From positions 1 through 50,744 of the forward strand of contig JAOACR010000013.1 of NCBI GenBank assembly GCA_026417735.1: 50,744 nt of DNA, in the 5' to 3' direction. This stretch comes from Kiritimatiellia bacterium (lineage in GTDB: Bacteria; Verrucomicrobiota; Kiritimatiellia; PWTM01). The translations under genes were made by a program, and so were the position numbers. Under the pieces are notes generated by a model. That model was not told the DNA's origin and ran no database searches. It saw nothing but the letters and a program-made list of their open reading frames with translations. Below, piece after piece: positions 1 to 9,720 of the stretch (position 1 is the stretch's first letter; every line of letters starts with the position of its first letter).

Positions 1-2
1 CC

Positions 3-248
3 GATTGGGCGACCGAGGAGGAGATTCTGCGCCGTCTGCAGGAACGGCAGGCATTCGTGCGCGAACAGATTGCGATGATACCCGATGTGCCGGACCGCCC
101 CGCGACCGACCGGCTCGAGCAGTACGAGCTGCAGTTCGAGCGGCTTGCTGACACGATCGGGAGAGTTCGTGCCGCTTTTCAACGGATTCACGCCGCTCCG
201 AGGCCTGCGGGCGTCGGAACCGGGGAGCCGCCGCCGTCACCGCGATAG
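3..248 (+). CDS. C-terminal fragment of an unidentified protein
   Basis: The reading frame is open from the left edge to a TAG at 246-248, so this is the tail of a gene that begins outside the window. The visible 81 residues are charged and helix-prone (EEEILRRLQERQ, then LEQYELQFERLADTIGRV), which suggests a coiled coil, and end in a short Pro-rich tail. A GTG at 57 could be mistaken for a start, but the frame continues upstream in the same style. It converges on dapF and the two coding ends overlap by 12 bp. I do not recognise the family. Confidence 0.6.
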   Translation, partial: DWATEEEILRRLQERQAFVREQIAMIPDVPDRPATDRLEQYELQFERLADTIGRVRAAFQRIHAAPRPAGVGTGEPPPSPR

Positions 249-1082
249 AGGCGGCTGCGCACCACCGGCGTACCGGACGACCCCCTCGAACACCCGCACC
301 GCGGGCCCCGTAAGCGTGACGTTCTCCGCAGAGCCGTCCGCACACCACGTCGCGTCCACGGTCAGCGAATCGCCACTGGCCGGCACAACGGTCGCCGGCA
401 GTGTGACGCGGCCGGTCCTCGCCAGACACAGCGCGGCAGCGACGATGCCGGTGCCGCAGGCGAGCGTTTCTGCCTCAACGCCGCGCTCGTACGTCCGCAG
501 CCGGAGTGAGGTCGGCCCGGTGGGCGCGACAAAGTTCACGTTCGTTCCCGCCGGCTGAAAACGCTCGTGGTAACGGATCGCGCGGCCGAGCGCGGCGACA
601 TCCGCTCGATCGAGGTCCTCCACTTCGATCACCACGTGCGGCACACCGGTGTTCACAAAGTGATACTCGAACCAGCGATCCCGTACCGCAATGTGCTGCC
701 GGAGGGCCCAGCCGGAGGGCCTCGTCATGTGAAGACGCACCTGTTCACCGCCCTCGAGAACCTCCGCATGCAGTTCGCCCGCCAGAGTTTCAATGCGCAT
801 CTCCGACGGCGCAATGCCCAGCTCGAATGCGAGCCGAGCGAGGCAGCGCGCCCCGTTGCCGCACATCTCCACCTCGCCACCGTCCGGATTGAAAAAGCGC
901 ATTCGCAGATGCGCCGTCGCCGACCGCCGGATGAGAATCACCCCTTCCGCACCGACGCCGCGTCGGCGATCACACAGCGCAGCGATCCACGCCCGGTCCG
1001 ACGCCGGAAACGTTTCCGCGCGGTCATCCACTAGGATGAAGTCGTTCGCCGCACCATGCATCTTGACAAATGGGATGTTCAT
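237..1082 (-). CDS. dapF: Diaminopimelate epimerase
   Basis: Interconverts LL- and meso-diaminopimelate, the last step before meso-DAP enters lysine and peptidoglycan synthesis; cytosolic. The product is 281 residues, normal for DapF. Both catalytic cysteines are visible: Cys74 in EMCGNGARC and Cys209 in LACGTG. The N-terminus reads MNIPFVKMHGAANDFILVDD, typical of the family. The start at 1082 is preceded by a GGGAGGG Shine-Dalgarno; the frame is open further upstream but that part is not DapF-like. It lies 64 nt downstream of a Gfo/Idh/MocA lipoprotein gene on the same strand and may be co-transcribed, though no functional link is evident. Confidence 0.96.
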   Translation of the reverse strand: MNIPFVKMHGAANDFILVDDRAETFPASDRAWIAALCDRRRGVGAEGVILIRRSATAHLRMRFFNPDGGEVEMCGNGARCLARLAFELGIAPSEMRIETLAGELHAEVLEGGEQVRLHMTRPSGWALRQHIAVRDRWFEYHFVNTGVPHVVIEVEDLDRADVAALGRAIRYHERFQPAGTNVNFVAPTGPTSLRLRTYERGVEAETLACGTGIVAAALCLARTGRVTLPATVVPASGDSLTVDATWCADGSAENVTLTGPAVRVFEGVVRYAGGAQPPLSR

Positions 1083-1146
1083 GCGGTCGGTTTTCCCTCC
1101 CGCCAGCGCCGCCAGGGCCGGCAGGGGCACCGAGGGGCGGACCCCT

Positions 1147-2565
1147 TCACTTCGCGGAGCGGGCAAGCTCGAGCGCACGCGTGGTGGTGTAGTATTTCGC
1201 GATCATGTTGGGCACCTCCCACGCCGGCATGCGACCCTCTCGCAGAAACCGGAAGTACTTCTCCGCCACCTGAGCAAAGTGCGCCTCGTGACCGACCTTG
1301 TAGGAGTCGGGGATGATCACCTCCCAGCCCGCCGGCACCCGTTTGAGCGAGATCCCCGGGTAACGAGCCTGGAGCTGCGGCATCGCCGCCCCCAGCGCAC
1401 TCTCCACGTCCGCGGCCGAAACGCCCTCCACCGGCTCAATGTACAGCGCCGGCTTCCAGTTTTGCTCCGCGCCCTGCCGGATGACGAGGTTGACCCGGGT
1501 GCCCCGCAGAATCGAATAGTGCGTATCACCTGCACCGGGCGGCGCTTCAAAGTTCCAAATCACGGAAACCTTCGCCACAATGCCTCGCAGCCGGTAGATC
1601 ATCTCGCCGTTGCTGTACACATACAACTTGCCGTCCCGAACGTCCTTGCGCAGATACTCCGGCCAGGGGTCTTTCCGCGTCACCTTCTGGAACTGTTCCG
1701 GCGTCAGCACCGTCGGCCAGCGCCGTGCGGAAAGCACTTCTATATCCTTCCGCCAGTCGAGCGCCACCTCGGGGAAGCACTCCCACTGAATCAGGTCAAC
1801 CAGGTGCGTGGTCACATCCACCAGCCCCTCACCCTGCTGCGTCACGTCGAAGAACCACGCCGGCCGAACAAGCGGCGCCCCCGCCACAACCTTCGAAAAG
1901 TGGTGTACGCTCTCTTTCGTGACCGCGGGCTGCTCCGGCGTCCCCGGCACGATCCGACCGAACACCGACGGAATCAGCGAGAACTCGCGCTGCAGGATCG
2001 TCGTGATCTCGTAGCGCTCGGTCATGATGTCGTAGAGCAGCACGCCGCGGCGCTCCGCCGTCTGAAACACGGTCCGCAGCCGCTCGAAACCCGCGGCATC
2101 GATCACCAGCGGTTTGTCCGCCAGCACGTTCAACCCCGCCTTCACGCAGCGTTCCAAATACTCGATTTTCCGCCGGTTGTTACCCGAGATGACGACCACA
2201 TTGCCCTTCCGGTCGCGGATCATGCGCTCGAGGTAGTCCTCGCCGCGATAGACCACGGTCTGCCACGCGGTGGGGTTCTCCGACCGGCGATTGAACGACT
2301 CGATTCGCGCCAGATGCGCCTCGATCTCCTCTCCTGGCGGACCATATACGTGGACCACCGGCGACACTCCGGGCAGCATCGTTTTCTGCACCAGCGCGGC
2401 GTGGAAGTGTCCCGGATCGAGCGTCAGAAGGCGGAACGTGTCGCGATCCGGCGATCCACCAAGAACGGAGCCGTCGCCGATCAGCCCGCAGCCGGCCAAC
2501 AGGCTCACCGACGCCGCGCCGACCGTGCCGACGGCCAGCCTCCACAGACCAGGAATCGTGCGCAT
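1147..2565 (-). CDS. Gfo/Idh/MocA-like oxidoreductase lipoprotein
   Basis: A 472-residue exported protein. The N-terminus is a lipoprotein signal peptide ending in LLAGC (lipobox). It is followed by an NAD-binding Rossmann-type half with LNVLADKPLVID, the family's substrate-side lysine motif in which ADKP stands for the usual EKP, and then a long C-terminal domain. The layout resembles the putative-oxidoreductase group common in Verrucomicrobia and Planctomycetes; the substrate is probably a sugar or polyol, but nothing here fixes it. The start at 2565 has AAAGGA about 9 nt upstream, and an upstream ATG at 2595 lacks one. The gene follows a second Gfo/Idh/MocA gene after 40 nt, so the pair is probably an operon. 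Confidence 0.82.
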   Translation of the reverse strand: MRTIPGLWRLAVGTVGAASVSLLAGCGLIGDGSVLGGSPDRDTFRLLTLDPGHFHAALVQKTMLPGVSPVVHVYGPPGEEIEAHLARIESFNRRSENPTAWQTVVYRGEDYLERMIRDRKGNVVVISGNNRRKIEYLERCVKAGLNVLADKPLVIDAAGFERLRTVFQTAERRGVLLYDIMTERYEITTILQREFSLIPSVFGRIVPGTPEQPAVTKESVHHFSKVVAGAPLVRPAWFFDVTQQGEGLVDVTTHLVDLIQWECFPEVALDWRKDIEVLSARRWPTVLTPEQFQKVTRKDPWPEYLRKDVRDGKLYVYSNGEMIYRLRGIVAKVSVIWNFEAPPGAGDTHYSILRGTRVNLVIRQGAEQNWKPALYIEPVEGVSAADVESALGAAMPQLQARYPGISLKRVPAGWEVIIPDSYKVGHEAHFAQVAEKYFRFLREGRMPAWEVPNMIAKYYTTTRALELARSAK

Positions 2566-2605
2566 CGGAATCGTCCTTTCAGTTTGCGCGGCCACACCGC
2601 TCGAT

Positions 2606-3967
2606 TCACACCTCGTACGGGCGGCGCATCGGCAGCCGCAACATCCGGTTGGCCTCTTCGTCGTTCACAAAGCGTTCCTCGGTCGGGTCGAAGCGCAGCG
2701 TTCTGTTCAGCTTCATCGCGATGTGTGCGAGATTGCAAGCGGCGGTGGAACGATGGCCGATGTCCATCGGACAGATCGGCCGGCGCCGCTGCCGGATCGC
2801 CTCGAGCCAGTTCACATAGTGGTTCGAGCTGCGCTCGATCTCAACCGTCGGGGAGGCGAGGGGCTCCAACAGTTTTGGGTCGCTGGCGTCGAGCGCTTTG
2901 AGCGGACGGGTGCCGCTCGTCGGGTCGCTCGCGGTCGCTTTCTGCGCGCCGCGGCTGACGAAGATCCAACCCTCCTCGCCAATGAAGCGGATGCCATTGG
3001 GGTACTTGTCGCAGATGCGCACCGTCACCCCGTTCGCGTACTTGAGCTCGCAGCGGTACGGCCCGTGCACGGTCCAGAGGCCCTGCGTCGGAAACTCGGC
3101 TTCTGCGGTGATCTCGACCGGGCCGGTCCGCTCGGTGTCCATCCCCCAGTGCGCGATGTCCACGTGGTGCACCCCCCAGCCGGTGATCATACCGCAACAG
3201 TACTCCTCACAGCGCAGCCAGCCCGGCCGCGAGAATCCGTTCTGGGGATGAACGCGATCTTCGGTGTAGGGCCGTTCCTCGGTCCACCCCATCCACATGT
3301 CATAGTTCAGATTGGGTGGCACCGGCATCGGCGCGGGATTTCCGCCGGCAGGGTCCACGGGCAGCCCCACCTCGATCTCGCGGATACGTCCGACCCGGCC
3401 GTTGCGGACCAGCAGGACGGCCTGATAGAACTGCCGGTCCGACCGCTGCTGCGTACCGAACTGAACCACGCACTCCGGATGCGCCGCGGCGGCACGCACC
3501 ATCGCGACACCCTCGTGATAAATGCGCCCGGCCGGCTTTTGCACGTACACGTGCTTGCCCGCCGCCAGCGCGTCCACGGTCGGCTTCGCGTGCCAATGAT
3601 CCGGCGTACTGATCGTCACCGCGTCCAGCCCCGGCTGCCGCAACATTTCCCGGTAATCCGTGTACACACGGATGGCCGGCACGGGACGCTTGTTCTTGCG
3701 GCACCACTCCTCGACGAACGCCCGGCCTAGTTCCGCTCGCTTCGAATCCACGTCGCAGACCGCCACGCACACCGCGCCGGCCTTCAACGCGCCGGGGAGG
3801 TCTGCCTCGCGAGCGATCCGACCACACCCGATCGCACCGAACTGGATCCGCTCCACTGCCGCATCCGCACCCCGCGCGCGTCCCGCCAGCAAGAGCGGCC
3901 AGCCAGCGACCGCCGCGCTCCATCGGAAAAATTGCCGGCGCCGAATCCGTGTGTCCCCGCGTGTCAT
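2606..3967 (-). CDS. Tat-exported Gfo/Idh/MocA family oxidoreductase
   Basis: A 453-residue protein with a twin-arginine leader (RIRRRQFF, hydrophobic stretch, ARGADA cleavage region), so it is probably folded with its cofactor before export. The nucleotide-binding loop reads GAIGCGRIA, and the family motif TPDHWHAKPTVDALAAGKHVYVQKP is present, with QKP replacing EKP; the catalytic lysine is retained. GVHHVDIAHWGMD matches the usual HxxD-type active-site segment. Substrate unknown. The start at 3967 has AGAAGGAG 8 nt upstream, and a sigma70-like promoter lies at 4002-4030. It heads an apparent operon with the lipoprotein oxidoreductase and perhaps dapF. Confidence 0.88.
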   Translation of the reverse strand: MTRGDTRIRRRQFFRWSAAVAGWPLLLAGRARGADAAVERIQFGAIGCGRIAREADLPGALKAGAVCVAVCDVDSKRAELGRAFVEEWCRKNKRPVPAIRVYTDYREMLRQPGLDAVTISTPDHWHAKPTVDALAAGKHVYVQKPAGRIYHEGVAMVRAAAAHPECVVQFGTQQRSDRQFYQAVLLVRNGRVGRIREIEVGLPVDPAGGNPAPMPVPPNLNYDMWMGWTEERPYTEDRVHPQNGFSRPGWLRCEEYCCGMITGWGVHHVDIAHWGMDTERTGPVEITAEAEFPTQGLWTVHGPYRCELKYANGVTVRICDKYPNGIRFIGEEGWIFVSRGAQKATASDPTSGTRPLKALDASDPKLLEPLASPTVEIERSSNHYVNWLEAIRQRRRPICPMDIGHRSTAACNLAHIAMKLNRTLRFDPTEERFVNDEEANRMLRLPMRRPYEV

Positions 3968-4001
3968 CGCATGCTCCTTCTGCTGACCCCGTCGGCCTTC
4001 A

Positions 4002-4030
4002 TGTGTATCCGGCCGCTCCGGCCCGCGCAA
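4002..4030 (-). promoter_or_regulatory. Sigma70-like promoter for the 3967 oxidoreductase gene
   Basis: Minus strand: TTGCGC, 17-bp spacer, TACACA, about 35 nt before the start codon. Assigned by eye; the -10 box is weak. Confidence 0.35.
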
Positions 4031-4058
4031 GCACAAACCCGCTCTTTGTTCGGACCCC

Positions 4059-5270
4059 TCAGCGGGGGAGCGGCATGCGGTCCGGTGGCAGCTCCATCCA
4101 GCGCTGCAGCACACTTCGCCATCGTGCGCGGGAGGCGTCCCACGAGTACTGCGCGCGGACGAGCTCTCGGCCACTTTGTCCGATCCGGGCCGCTAGCTCC
4201 GCGTCTTCTCCCAGTCGCAGCACCGCGGCCGCAAAGTCAGTCGCCTCGGCGATCAGCAGGTGGCGGCCGTTCTCCGCGGTCAAGCCCTCGGCCGCCTTGG
4301 GCGTCGCAACCACCGGCCGGCCGGCCGCCATCGCCTCCAGAATCTTCAACCGTGTGCCCGAGCCGCTGAAAATTGGCGCCACGCAAACATCCGCCCGAAC
4401 CAGGTAGGGCGCCACTTCCGGCACCCGCCCCGTAAACACCACCGCGGCCGGCCACCGCCCCGATGGCACCGGTCCCCCCACCACCAGAAGCCGCCATCGA
4501 CCTGGCGCGGCTGCGTCCAGCGCCGGCAGCACAACGTCCGCCAGAAACCTCAATGCTTCGCGATTGGGCTGATAGTCCAGTTTGCCCATAAACAGTAATA
4601 CCCGCCCCGCATCCGCCAGCCGCCGCAGCACATGCGCATCCAGAGGTGCCTCGCGTGCCCGCTGGTCCAGATCCAGGTCCGTCCCGTTCGGCACCACGCT
4701 GACGCGGTCCTTCGCCACACCGTACCGCGCACACATACCTGCCGCATCGGCGTCCGAGCACACGATGAGGTGGTCCACCGCCCGCACCACCGCCCCCTCC
4801 CACGCGCCCACCAGCCGGGTAAAGGGATGGCGCGGCCCGAACCGCTCCGCGATTGCCGCCGCCAGCACGTCGTGCGCATCCAGCACCGTCGGCGGTCGGT
4901 GGCCCAATCCCCGCAGCGGCGCCCACGCCCAGACCGAGGTCAGCACCACGACGGCCGGCTGGACCTCTCGAATGGTCCGTCGCACCGTGGCGGCGGCGGG
5001 CGGGAGAAAAAAGTTGAACAGCCCCCAGTTGACGCCGAGCTTGCGCCGGCCGAGATCCGGTCGGAACACGCGGCAGCAACGCGTGGGATGCGCCGGCGCG
5101 GGCTGCACCAGCACCGCCCGGGACCCCAGGAGGTCCAGCAGTGCCTCGATGCGGCGGCCGCCGCCAAAAGCCACGCGGTTGAGGTTCCAGTACGAGAGCA
5201 CCAGAGCACCCCCCGGCCGGACCTCAGGATGATCGTCCAACAGCGTCGCCCGCCCGGCTGGCAGCCTCAT
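4059..5270 (-). CDS. GT4-type glycosyltransferase
   Basis: A 403-residue retaining glycosyltransferase with the GT-B layout. The C-terminal half carries the diagnostic segments VSVVPNGTD, RVLLFMGKLDYQPN, and SGSGTRLKILEAMAAGRPVVAT with the donor-binding glutamate. It would transfer a sugar from a nucleotide-sugar donor during glycan, LPS or exopolysaccharide synthesis; the acceptor cannot be read from sequence. Its ATG overlaps the stop of the upstream GT2 gene (ATGA, 5267-5270), which predicts translational coupling. The pair probably acts in one envelope-glycan pathway. Confidence 0.88.
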   Translation of the reverse strand: MRLPAGRATLLDDHPEVRPGGALVLSYWNLNRVAFGGGRRIEALLDLLGSRAVLVQPAPAHPTRCCRVFRPDLGRRKLGVNWGLFNFFLPPAAATVRRTIREVQPAVVVLTSVWAWAPLRGLGHRPPTVLDAHDVLAAAIAERFGPRHPFTRLVGAWEGAVVRAVDHLIVCSDADAAGMCARYGVAKDRVSVVPNGTDLDLDQRAREAPLDAHVLRRLADAGRVLLFMGKLDYQPNREALRFLADVVLPALDAAAPGRWRLLVVGGPVPSGRWPAAVVFTGRVPEVAPYLVRADVCVAPIFSGSGTRLKILEAMAAGRPVVATPKAAEGLTAENGRHLLIAEATDFAAAVLRLGEDAELAARIGQSGRELVRAQYSWDASRARWRSVLQRWMELPPDRMPLPR

Positions 5271-6250
5271 GGGGTGCGATGCTGCTCACGGGAGCGGTGC
5301 AGCGCCCGCTCGAGCCGACGGAGTCGGTACAGCAGCTCGTCCTGGCCGGCCCGGATCCGGTCCAGCATGTCGGCGACCACACCGATCAAGAACACCAGTA
5401 GCGCCGCGCCCCCAAGCGCAGCGGCAACAAACCCCGCCCACTTGTGCGGAGAAAATCCCCCGCTGTACAGTCGCCAGCCCACCAAAAAGACCAGCAGCGC
5501 GCACGCCACACCGGCGGGCCACGCCGCCAGCCAACCAAAAAACCGTAACGGCCGGTAGTCCCGATACGTTCGCAAAATGATCGAGGCGGTGCGCCAGCCA
5601 TAGCGCCAGAGGTTGGACGCCACCCGCGAGGCGCCAAACTCGCGGACCCCCCGCACCCGAACCGGGACCTCCACCATCCGCAACCCCGCGAACGCGAGCG
5701 CCAGGAAGGTTTCATGCGTGTAGGTGAAGTCTCCCGTCAGCACGAGCCGAAGAAACGCGTTCGGCCCGTAGGCGCGGAAGCCGCACGACACATCATGAAA
5801 CACCCGCCCCGTCAGCCGGCTGATCCATCGCGCCATCATCGCGTTGCCCCACCGCTTCACGCGCGGCATCTCTGGCTCGAGCGCGGGATCCGCAAAGCGC
5901 GACGCGGTCGCAAAGTCCGCCTCGCCGCGGAGAATCGGCGCCGCCAGCCGCGGGATGTCCTCCGGGTTGAACTGGCCGTCGGCATCGATCGTCACGATCA
6001 CGTCCGCCCCCCGCGCGATCGACGCCTCCAAACCGTCGCGGAACGCGGCGCCCACGCCTCGCGGAACATCGTGCCGAATCACGTGCGCGCCCGCCGCCAC
6101 CGCGATCTCGGCGGTGCGATCTGTGGAACCGTCATCCACGACGACGATCTCGACCGCGTCCACGCCGTCCATCCGGCGCGGGATTCTCGCTATCACCTCC
6201 CCAATGGTGCGCTCCTCGTTGAGGGCGGGAATCTGAACCACCAGTTTCAT
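5267..6250 (-). CDS. GT2-type (dolichyl/polyprenyl-phosphate mannosyltransferase-like) glycosyltransferase
   Basis: A 327-residue GT-A fold enzyme. It starts MKLVVQIPALNEERTIGEVI and has the DDGSTD and DADGQF motifs (metal and donor binding), typical of enzymes that load a sugar onto a polyprenyl phosphate. Two hydrophobic segments near the C-terminus (around residues 235-265 and 275-300) anchor it to the membrane, followed by a charged tail. The start at 6250 is where family homology begins; the open frame upstream looks like noise. It lies 22 nt after the zinc-ribbon gene and overlaps the GT4 gene by 4 nt. Confidence 0.88.
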   Translation of the reverse strand: MKLVVQIPALNEERTIGEVIARIPRRMDGVDAVEIVVVDDGSTDRTAEIAVAAGAHVIRHDVPRGVGAAFRDGLEASIARGADVIVTIDADGQFNPEDIPRLAAPILRGEADFATASRFADPALEPEMPRVKRWGNAMMARWISRLTGRVFHDVSCGFRAYGPNAFLRLVLTGDFTYTHETFLALAFAGLRMVEVPVRVRGVREFGASRVASNLWRYGWRTASIILRTYRDYRPLRFFGWLAAWPAGVACALLVFLVGWRLYSGGFSPHKWAGFVAAALGGAALLVFLIGVVADMLDRIRAGQDELLYRLRRLERALHRSREQHRTP

Positions 6251-6272
6251 CGCGGTCGCCGCGTCCCCCAGC

Positions 6273-7157
6273 CTACCGTCCGAGCTTCCGATCCACTTCG
6301 CGCTCGATCTCCCGCGCGCGGTAGGCGTCGTCGCACCGCAAGCGCGACGCCGGCTGAAGCTCCGCAAACGGATGCGACTCGACCGTTCCGTCCGCCGCGG
6401 CAACGGTAAACCCGGTGCGGTCGGACCGCCGCTCGAACCGGCCGCGGAGAATACGGCCGTTGCGCATCGCCACGATGGTCTCCTCGCCGTCCGCAATCCG
6501 CGGAAAACGCTCGTCCATCCGACGCACAACCTCTTGCCGTGCCGCCGTCTCCATCTCCGGCGTCGGCGCCGCGAGCATGGACACCGTCCGCTCGGCCGAG
6601 GCGGCCGCCGCCGTGGAGGTGGCTGCCGAATCGCCGGGCGGCGGTTCGATCTCCGGCGCGCGTGGCCGGGAACGCCACCAGTCGCGAAGGACGGCTGCCC
6701 ACACCAGCCAGCCGAGGCCCGCGACCAGCGTCACTTTCGTCAGCAGCGACACCAGTTCCCGCACCACCTCGGTCCGCCGCGCGACATCCGCCATGGAGCG
6801 ATTCGTCCGCGTGTTCCAACCGCACAGCGCGCACACAATGTCGGTGTCGCCCATGTTCGCGCCGCACTTCGGGCACGTCCGGCCTCGTCCGGAGGCGATG
6901 CGGTCCCTCGCGAGCCGCAGCCGGGGCTCCCCCGTTCCCTGCTCAGCGGTTGCCGGTTCGGGTGCCTTCGCGGACGAAGCGGCGACCGGCGGCACCCCGG
7001 CTGGAGCTGAGGCGGGGAGCGCGTCCGCCGACGGCGATTCTTCAATACGGACCGCACTGTTGCAGGCTGGGCAGTACATCGTCTGCCCCCGCAGCGACGC
7101 GGCCGCCGCGAACGGTGTACGGCAGCGCCGGCATACGATCTGGATCATCTCGCCCAT
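6273..7157 (-). CDS. Zinc-ribbon single-pass membrane protein of unknown function
   Basis: A 294-residue protein with two four-cysteine ribbons: CRRC with CPAC near the N-terminus, and CPKCGANMGD with CALCG around residues 94-112. A hydrophobic span (VTLVAGLGWLVWAAVL) follows around residue 145, then a Ser/Ala/Pro linker and a C-terminal domain containing RNGRILRGRFERRSDRTGFTV, which resembles a small beta-rich module. Function unknown. It is the first gene of the three-gene set with the two glycosyltransferases, behind a good promoter at 7179-7206. A GGGAGC site supports the start at 7157; an in-frame ATG 9 nt later is possible. Confidence 0.7.
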   Translation of the reverse strand: MGEMIQIVCRRCRTPFAAAASLRGQTMYCPACNSAVRIEESPSADALPASAPAGVPPVAASSAKAPEPATAEQGTGEPRLRLARDRIASGRGRTCPKCGANMGDTDIVCALCGWNTRTNRSMADVARRTEVVRELVSLLTKVTLVAGLGWLVWAAVLRDWWRSRPRAPEIEPPPGDSAATSTAAAASAERTVSMLAAPTPEMETAARQEVVRRMDERFPRIADGEETIVAMRNGRILRGRFERRSDRTGFTVAAADGTVESHPFAELQPASRLRCDDAYRAREIEREVDRKLGR

Positions 7158-7178
7158 GCCGCTCGCAGCTCCCGGCGC

Positions 7179-7206
7179 ATTGTAGCGGCAAGAGCCCGGC
7201 GAACAA
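7179..7206 (-). promoter_or_regulatory. Sigma70-like promoter for the zinc-ribbon/glycosyltransferase set
   Basis: Minus strand: TTGTTC, 16-bp spacer, TACAAT (five of six consensus bases). The predicted 5' leader is short and contains GGGAGC. Confidence 0.55.
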
Positions 7207-7219
7207 TTCCGCCGACGGA

Positions 7220-8656
7220 TCAGCCGAACTCCACCGCGGCCGCAATGCGAGCAGGCACCTCTGCCGCAGGCACACGGGTCTGCGCCATCGTGTCGCGATC
7301 ACGGATCGTCACCGTGTCGTCGTCGAGGGTTTGAAAATCCACCGTGATGCCGAACGGCGTGCCGATCTCGTCCTGGCGGCGGTAACGGCGTCCGATCGCG
7401 CCTTGCTCGTCATAGAACACGAGCCATCGCCGCCGGAGTTCTTCAAACAGACGGCGCGCCCGCTCGACGAGAGGCGGCTTGTTTTTCAGCAGCGGGAACA
7501 CCGCCGCTTTGAACGGTGCCATGCAAGGTGCGAACCGCATCACGATGCGCGGCTCGTAGCCCTCCGGGGGCCTGCCGTCCGGGACGGCGGGCAACACGCC
7601 GCCCTGCACCCCCGCGGTCGGCACCCACTCCTCGCGATACGCCTCGCACAGCAGCGCCAGCGCGATGCGATCCACGCCGGCCGACGGCTCGACCACGTGG
7701 GGCAGGTAGCGCTCGTTGGTCTCCGCATCGAAATATTCGAACGACTTCCCGCTGAACTGCTGGTGACGTCGCAGGTCATAGTCACCGCGCGCCGCGATGC
7801 CCTCCAGTTCCTGGGTGCCGAACGGGAACTCGTAGGTGATGTCCACGCAGGCGCTCGCGTAGTGCGCCAGCTCGTCGCGCGCATACACGTAGCGGTGCAG
7901 CCGCCCCTCCGGCAGCCCGATGGATGCGTACCAACGGATTCGCTCGTTCACCCAGTATTCATGCCATTGCGCATCCGTGCCCGGCTTGACGAAATACTCC
8001 AGCTCCATCTGCTCGAACTCGCGCGACCGGAACGTGAAGTTGCGCGGGTTGATCTCGTTCCGGAACGCTTTACCGATTTGCGCGATTCCGAACGGCACCT
8101 TGACGCGCGTGGTGTTCAGAATCGTCGGAAAATTCACAAAGATGCCCTGCGCGGTCTCGGGGCGCAGATACGCGACCGCGGACTCGTCCTCCACCGGTCC
8201 CACGAACGTCCGGAACATCAGATTGAACGACCTGGGCTCGGTGAGCTCCATGGAGCCGCAGGCGGAACACCGCACACCCGCCGGCAGATGCAACCTCCCA
8301 GCCGCGTCCTTCTCGAGTTTCCGGCCCTGTTCTTCGCAGAGCTGATCGGCCCGGAAGCGCCGGCGGCACGCGCGGCAGTCCACCATCGGATCCGTGAATC
8401 CCTCGAGATGGCCCGACGCCTCCCACACCCGCGGATGCATGATGATCGCCGCATCAAGCCCCACCACGTCATCGCGACGGTGCACCATCGCCCGCCACCA
8501 AGCCTCGCGGATGTTCCGTTTCAGCTCACAGCCCAGCGGCCCGTAGTCCCAAAAGCCGTTCAGCCCACCGTACGGTTCAGAGGTCTGATAAATGAACCCC
8601 CGTCGCTTGCACAGCGACGCGAGCGCGTCCATCGTCACGTTCTGTTGCTCGCTCAT
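7220..8656 (-). CDS. glyQS: Glycyl-tRNA synthetase (single-chain alpha2 type)
   Basis: Charges tRNA-Gly. The 478-residue class II enzyme belongs to the eukaryote/archaea-like alpha2 type, not the alpha2beta2 GlyQ/GlyS pair. Visible features: the N-terminal [18 protein letters not shown], two zinc-ribbon cysteine pairs (CRACRRRF and [10 protein letters not shown]), motif 2 region [12 protein letters not shown], motif 3 [14 protein letters not shown], and a C-terminal anticodon-binding domain. The start at 8656 has GAGGTG upstream; the frame is open far beyond it, but that part is an antisense shadow of hldD. It follows hldD by 95 nt and may share its transcript. Confidence 0.96.
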   Translation of the reverse strand: MSEQQNVTMDALASLCKRRGFIYQTSEPYGGLNGFWDYGPLGCELKRNIREAWWRAMVHRRDDVVGLDAAIIMHPRVWEASGHLEGFTDPMVDCRACRRRFRADQLCEEQGRKLEKDAAGRLHLPAGVRCSACGSMELTEPRSFNLMFRTFVGPVEDESAVAYLRPETAQGIFVNFPTILNTTRVKVPFGIAQIGKAFRNEINPRNFTFRSREFEQMELEYFVKPGTDAQWHEYWVNERIRWYASIGLPEGRLHRYVYARDELAHYASACVDITYEFPFGTQELEGIAARGDYDLRRHQQFSGKSFEYFDAETNERYLPHVVEPSAGVDRIALALLCEAYREEWVPTAGVQGGVLPAVPDGRPPEGYEPRIVMRFAPCMAPFKAAVFPLLKNKPPLVERARRLFEELRRRWLVFYDEQGAIGRRYRRQDEIGTPFGITVDFQTLDDDTVTIRDRDTMAQTRVPAAEVPARIAAAVEFG

Positions 8657-8751
8657 GGCCACCTCGGAGGTTGCACGGGCTACATGAAACGCCGGATGGT
8701 GCGCGCGGCGCCGGCACCGGTCAAGCCGCCACGGGTGACGGCCGGCGTGGG

Positions 8752-9720
8752 CTACCGCACTTCTCCCCGCTCGAGCCGGCGGACGTAGTCCGACACGCCC
8801 TCCTCGATGTCCGCAAACGGGGCATCGTAGCCCGAATCGCGCAGCCGGCGGATGTCCGCCTCGGTGTGATATTGGTATGTGTCCCGTAGCTCGGGCGGCA
8901 TGTCCACATACTCGATCGCCGGCTCGCGACCCATCGCCGCGAACACCGCGCGCGCCAGGTCGTTCCAGGTGCGCGCCCGGCCGGTACCGCAATTGAAGAG
9001 CCCCCCCAGCTCCGCGTGCTCCACGAGAAACAGCGTGACCTCGACCGCGTCGCGCACCCACACAAAATCGCGCCGCTGCTCGCCGTCGGCGTAGTCCGGC
9101 CGGTGGCTGCGAAACAGCCGTAGCACGCCCCGCTCGCGAATCTGCCCCCAGGCCTTGTGCACCACCGACCGCATCTCCCCCTTGTGCGCTTCTCGCGGAC
9201 CGTACACGTTGAAATACTTGATGCCGGCGACCCGGTCGAACAGCCCCTGCCGCAGAACCCACAGGTCGAACAGATGCTTCGAGAACCCGTACATGTTCAG
9301 CGGCCGCAATTCCGCGAGGCGCTCCAGCTCATCCGAGTACCCCGCGCTGCCGTCGCCATAGGTCGCCGCACTGGACGCATAGACGAACCGCGCGCCTTTC
9401 TCGACGCACCACTCACACAGCTCCCGAGAATACCGCATGTTGTTGTCGAGCAAATAGTCCGCGTTCGTCTCGGTGGTGGAACTGCAGGCGCCCAAATGGA
9501 TCACTGCATCCACCGTCTTCACCGCATCATGCCGGATTGCATAGCGGAAATCATCGATCGGCATCACGTCCGCAAACTCGAGCCCGACGAGATTCCGCCA
9601 CTTCTCCCCACGACCCAGATCGTCGACGACTAAAATGTCGGTGACGCCGCGCTGGTTCAATGCCTCGATCGTGTTCGCGCCGATGAAGCCGGCGCCACCG
9701 GTGACGATCACGCGCATCAT
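8752..9720 (-). CDS. hldD: ADP-L-glycero-D-manno-heptose 6-epimerase
   Basis: Converts ADP-D-glycero- to ADP-L-glycero-D-manno-heptose for the LPS inner core. The 322-residue extended SDR protein has the NADP loop [17 protein letters not shown], the catalytic serine in SSAATYGD, the YGFSK Tyr-Lys pair, and [11 protein letters not shown], all characteristic of HldD. Its ATG at 9720 overlaps the stop of the adenylyltransferase gene (ATGA, 9717-9720); a second ATG follows directly. Together with its upstream neighbour it supplies activated heptose, which is evidence for an outer membrane with a heptose-containing LPS core. Confidence 0.96.
   Translation of the reverse strand: MMRVIVTGGAGFIGANTIEALNQRGVTDILVVDDLGRGEKWRNLVGLEFADVMPIDDFRYAIRHDAVKTVDAVIHLGACSSTTETNADYLLDNNMRYSRELCEWCVEKGARFVYASSAATYGDGSAGYSDELERLAELRPLNMYGFSKHLFDLWVLRQGLFDRVAGIKYFNVYGPREAHKGEMRSVVHKAWGQIRERGVLRLFRSHRPDYADGEQRRDFVWVRDAVEVTLFLVEHAELGGLFNCGTGRARTWNDLARAVFAAMGREPAIEYVDMPPELRDTYQYHTEADIRRLRDSGYDAPFADIEEGVSDYVRRLERGEVR

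Noticed and set aside
793-2901. Long plus-strand open frame opposite dapF and the first oxidoreductase gene
   Set aside because: Arg/His-rich antisense shadow of GC-rich genes; no motif, no ribosome site, and the minus-strand genes have clear family signatures.
8657-9262. Apparent 200-residue N-terminal extension of glycyl-tRNA synthetase
   Set aside because: It lies wholly opposite or out of frame with hldD; the true start at 8656 begins the family sequence and has its own ribosome site.
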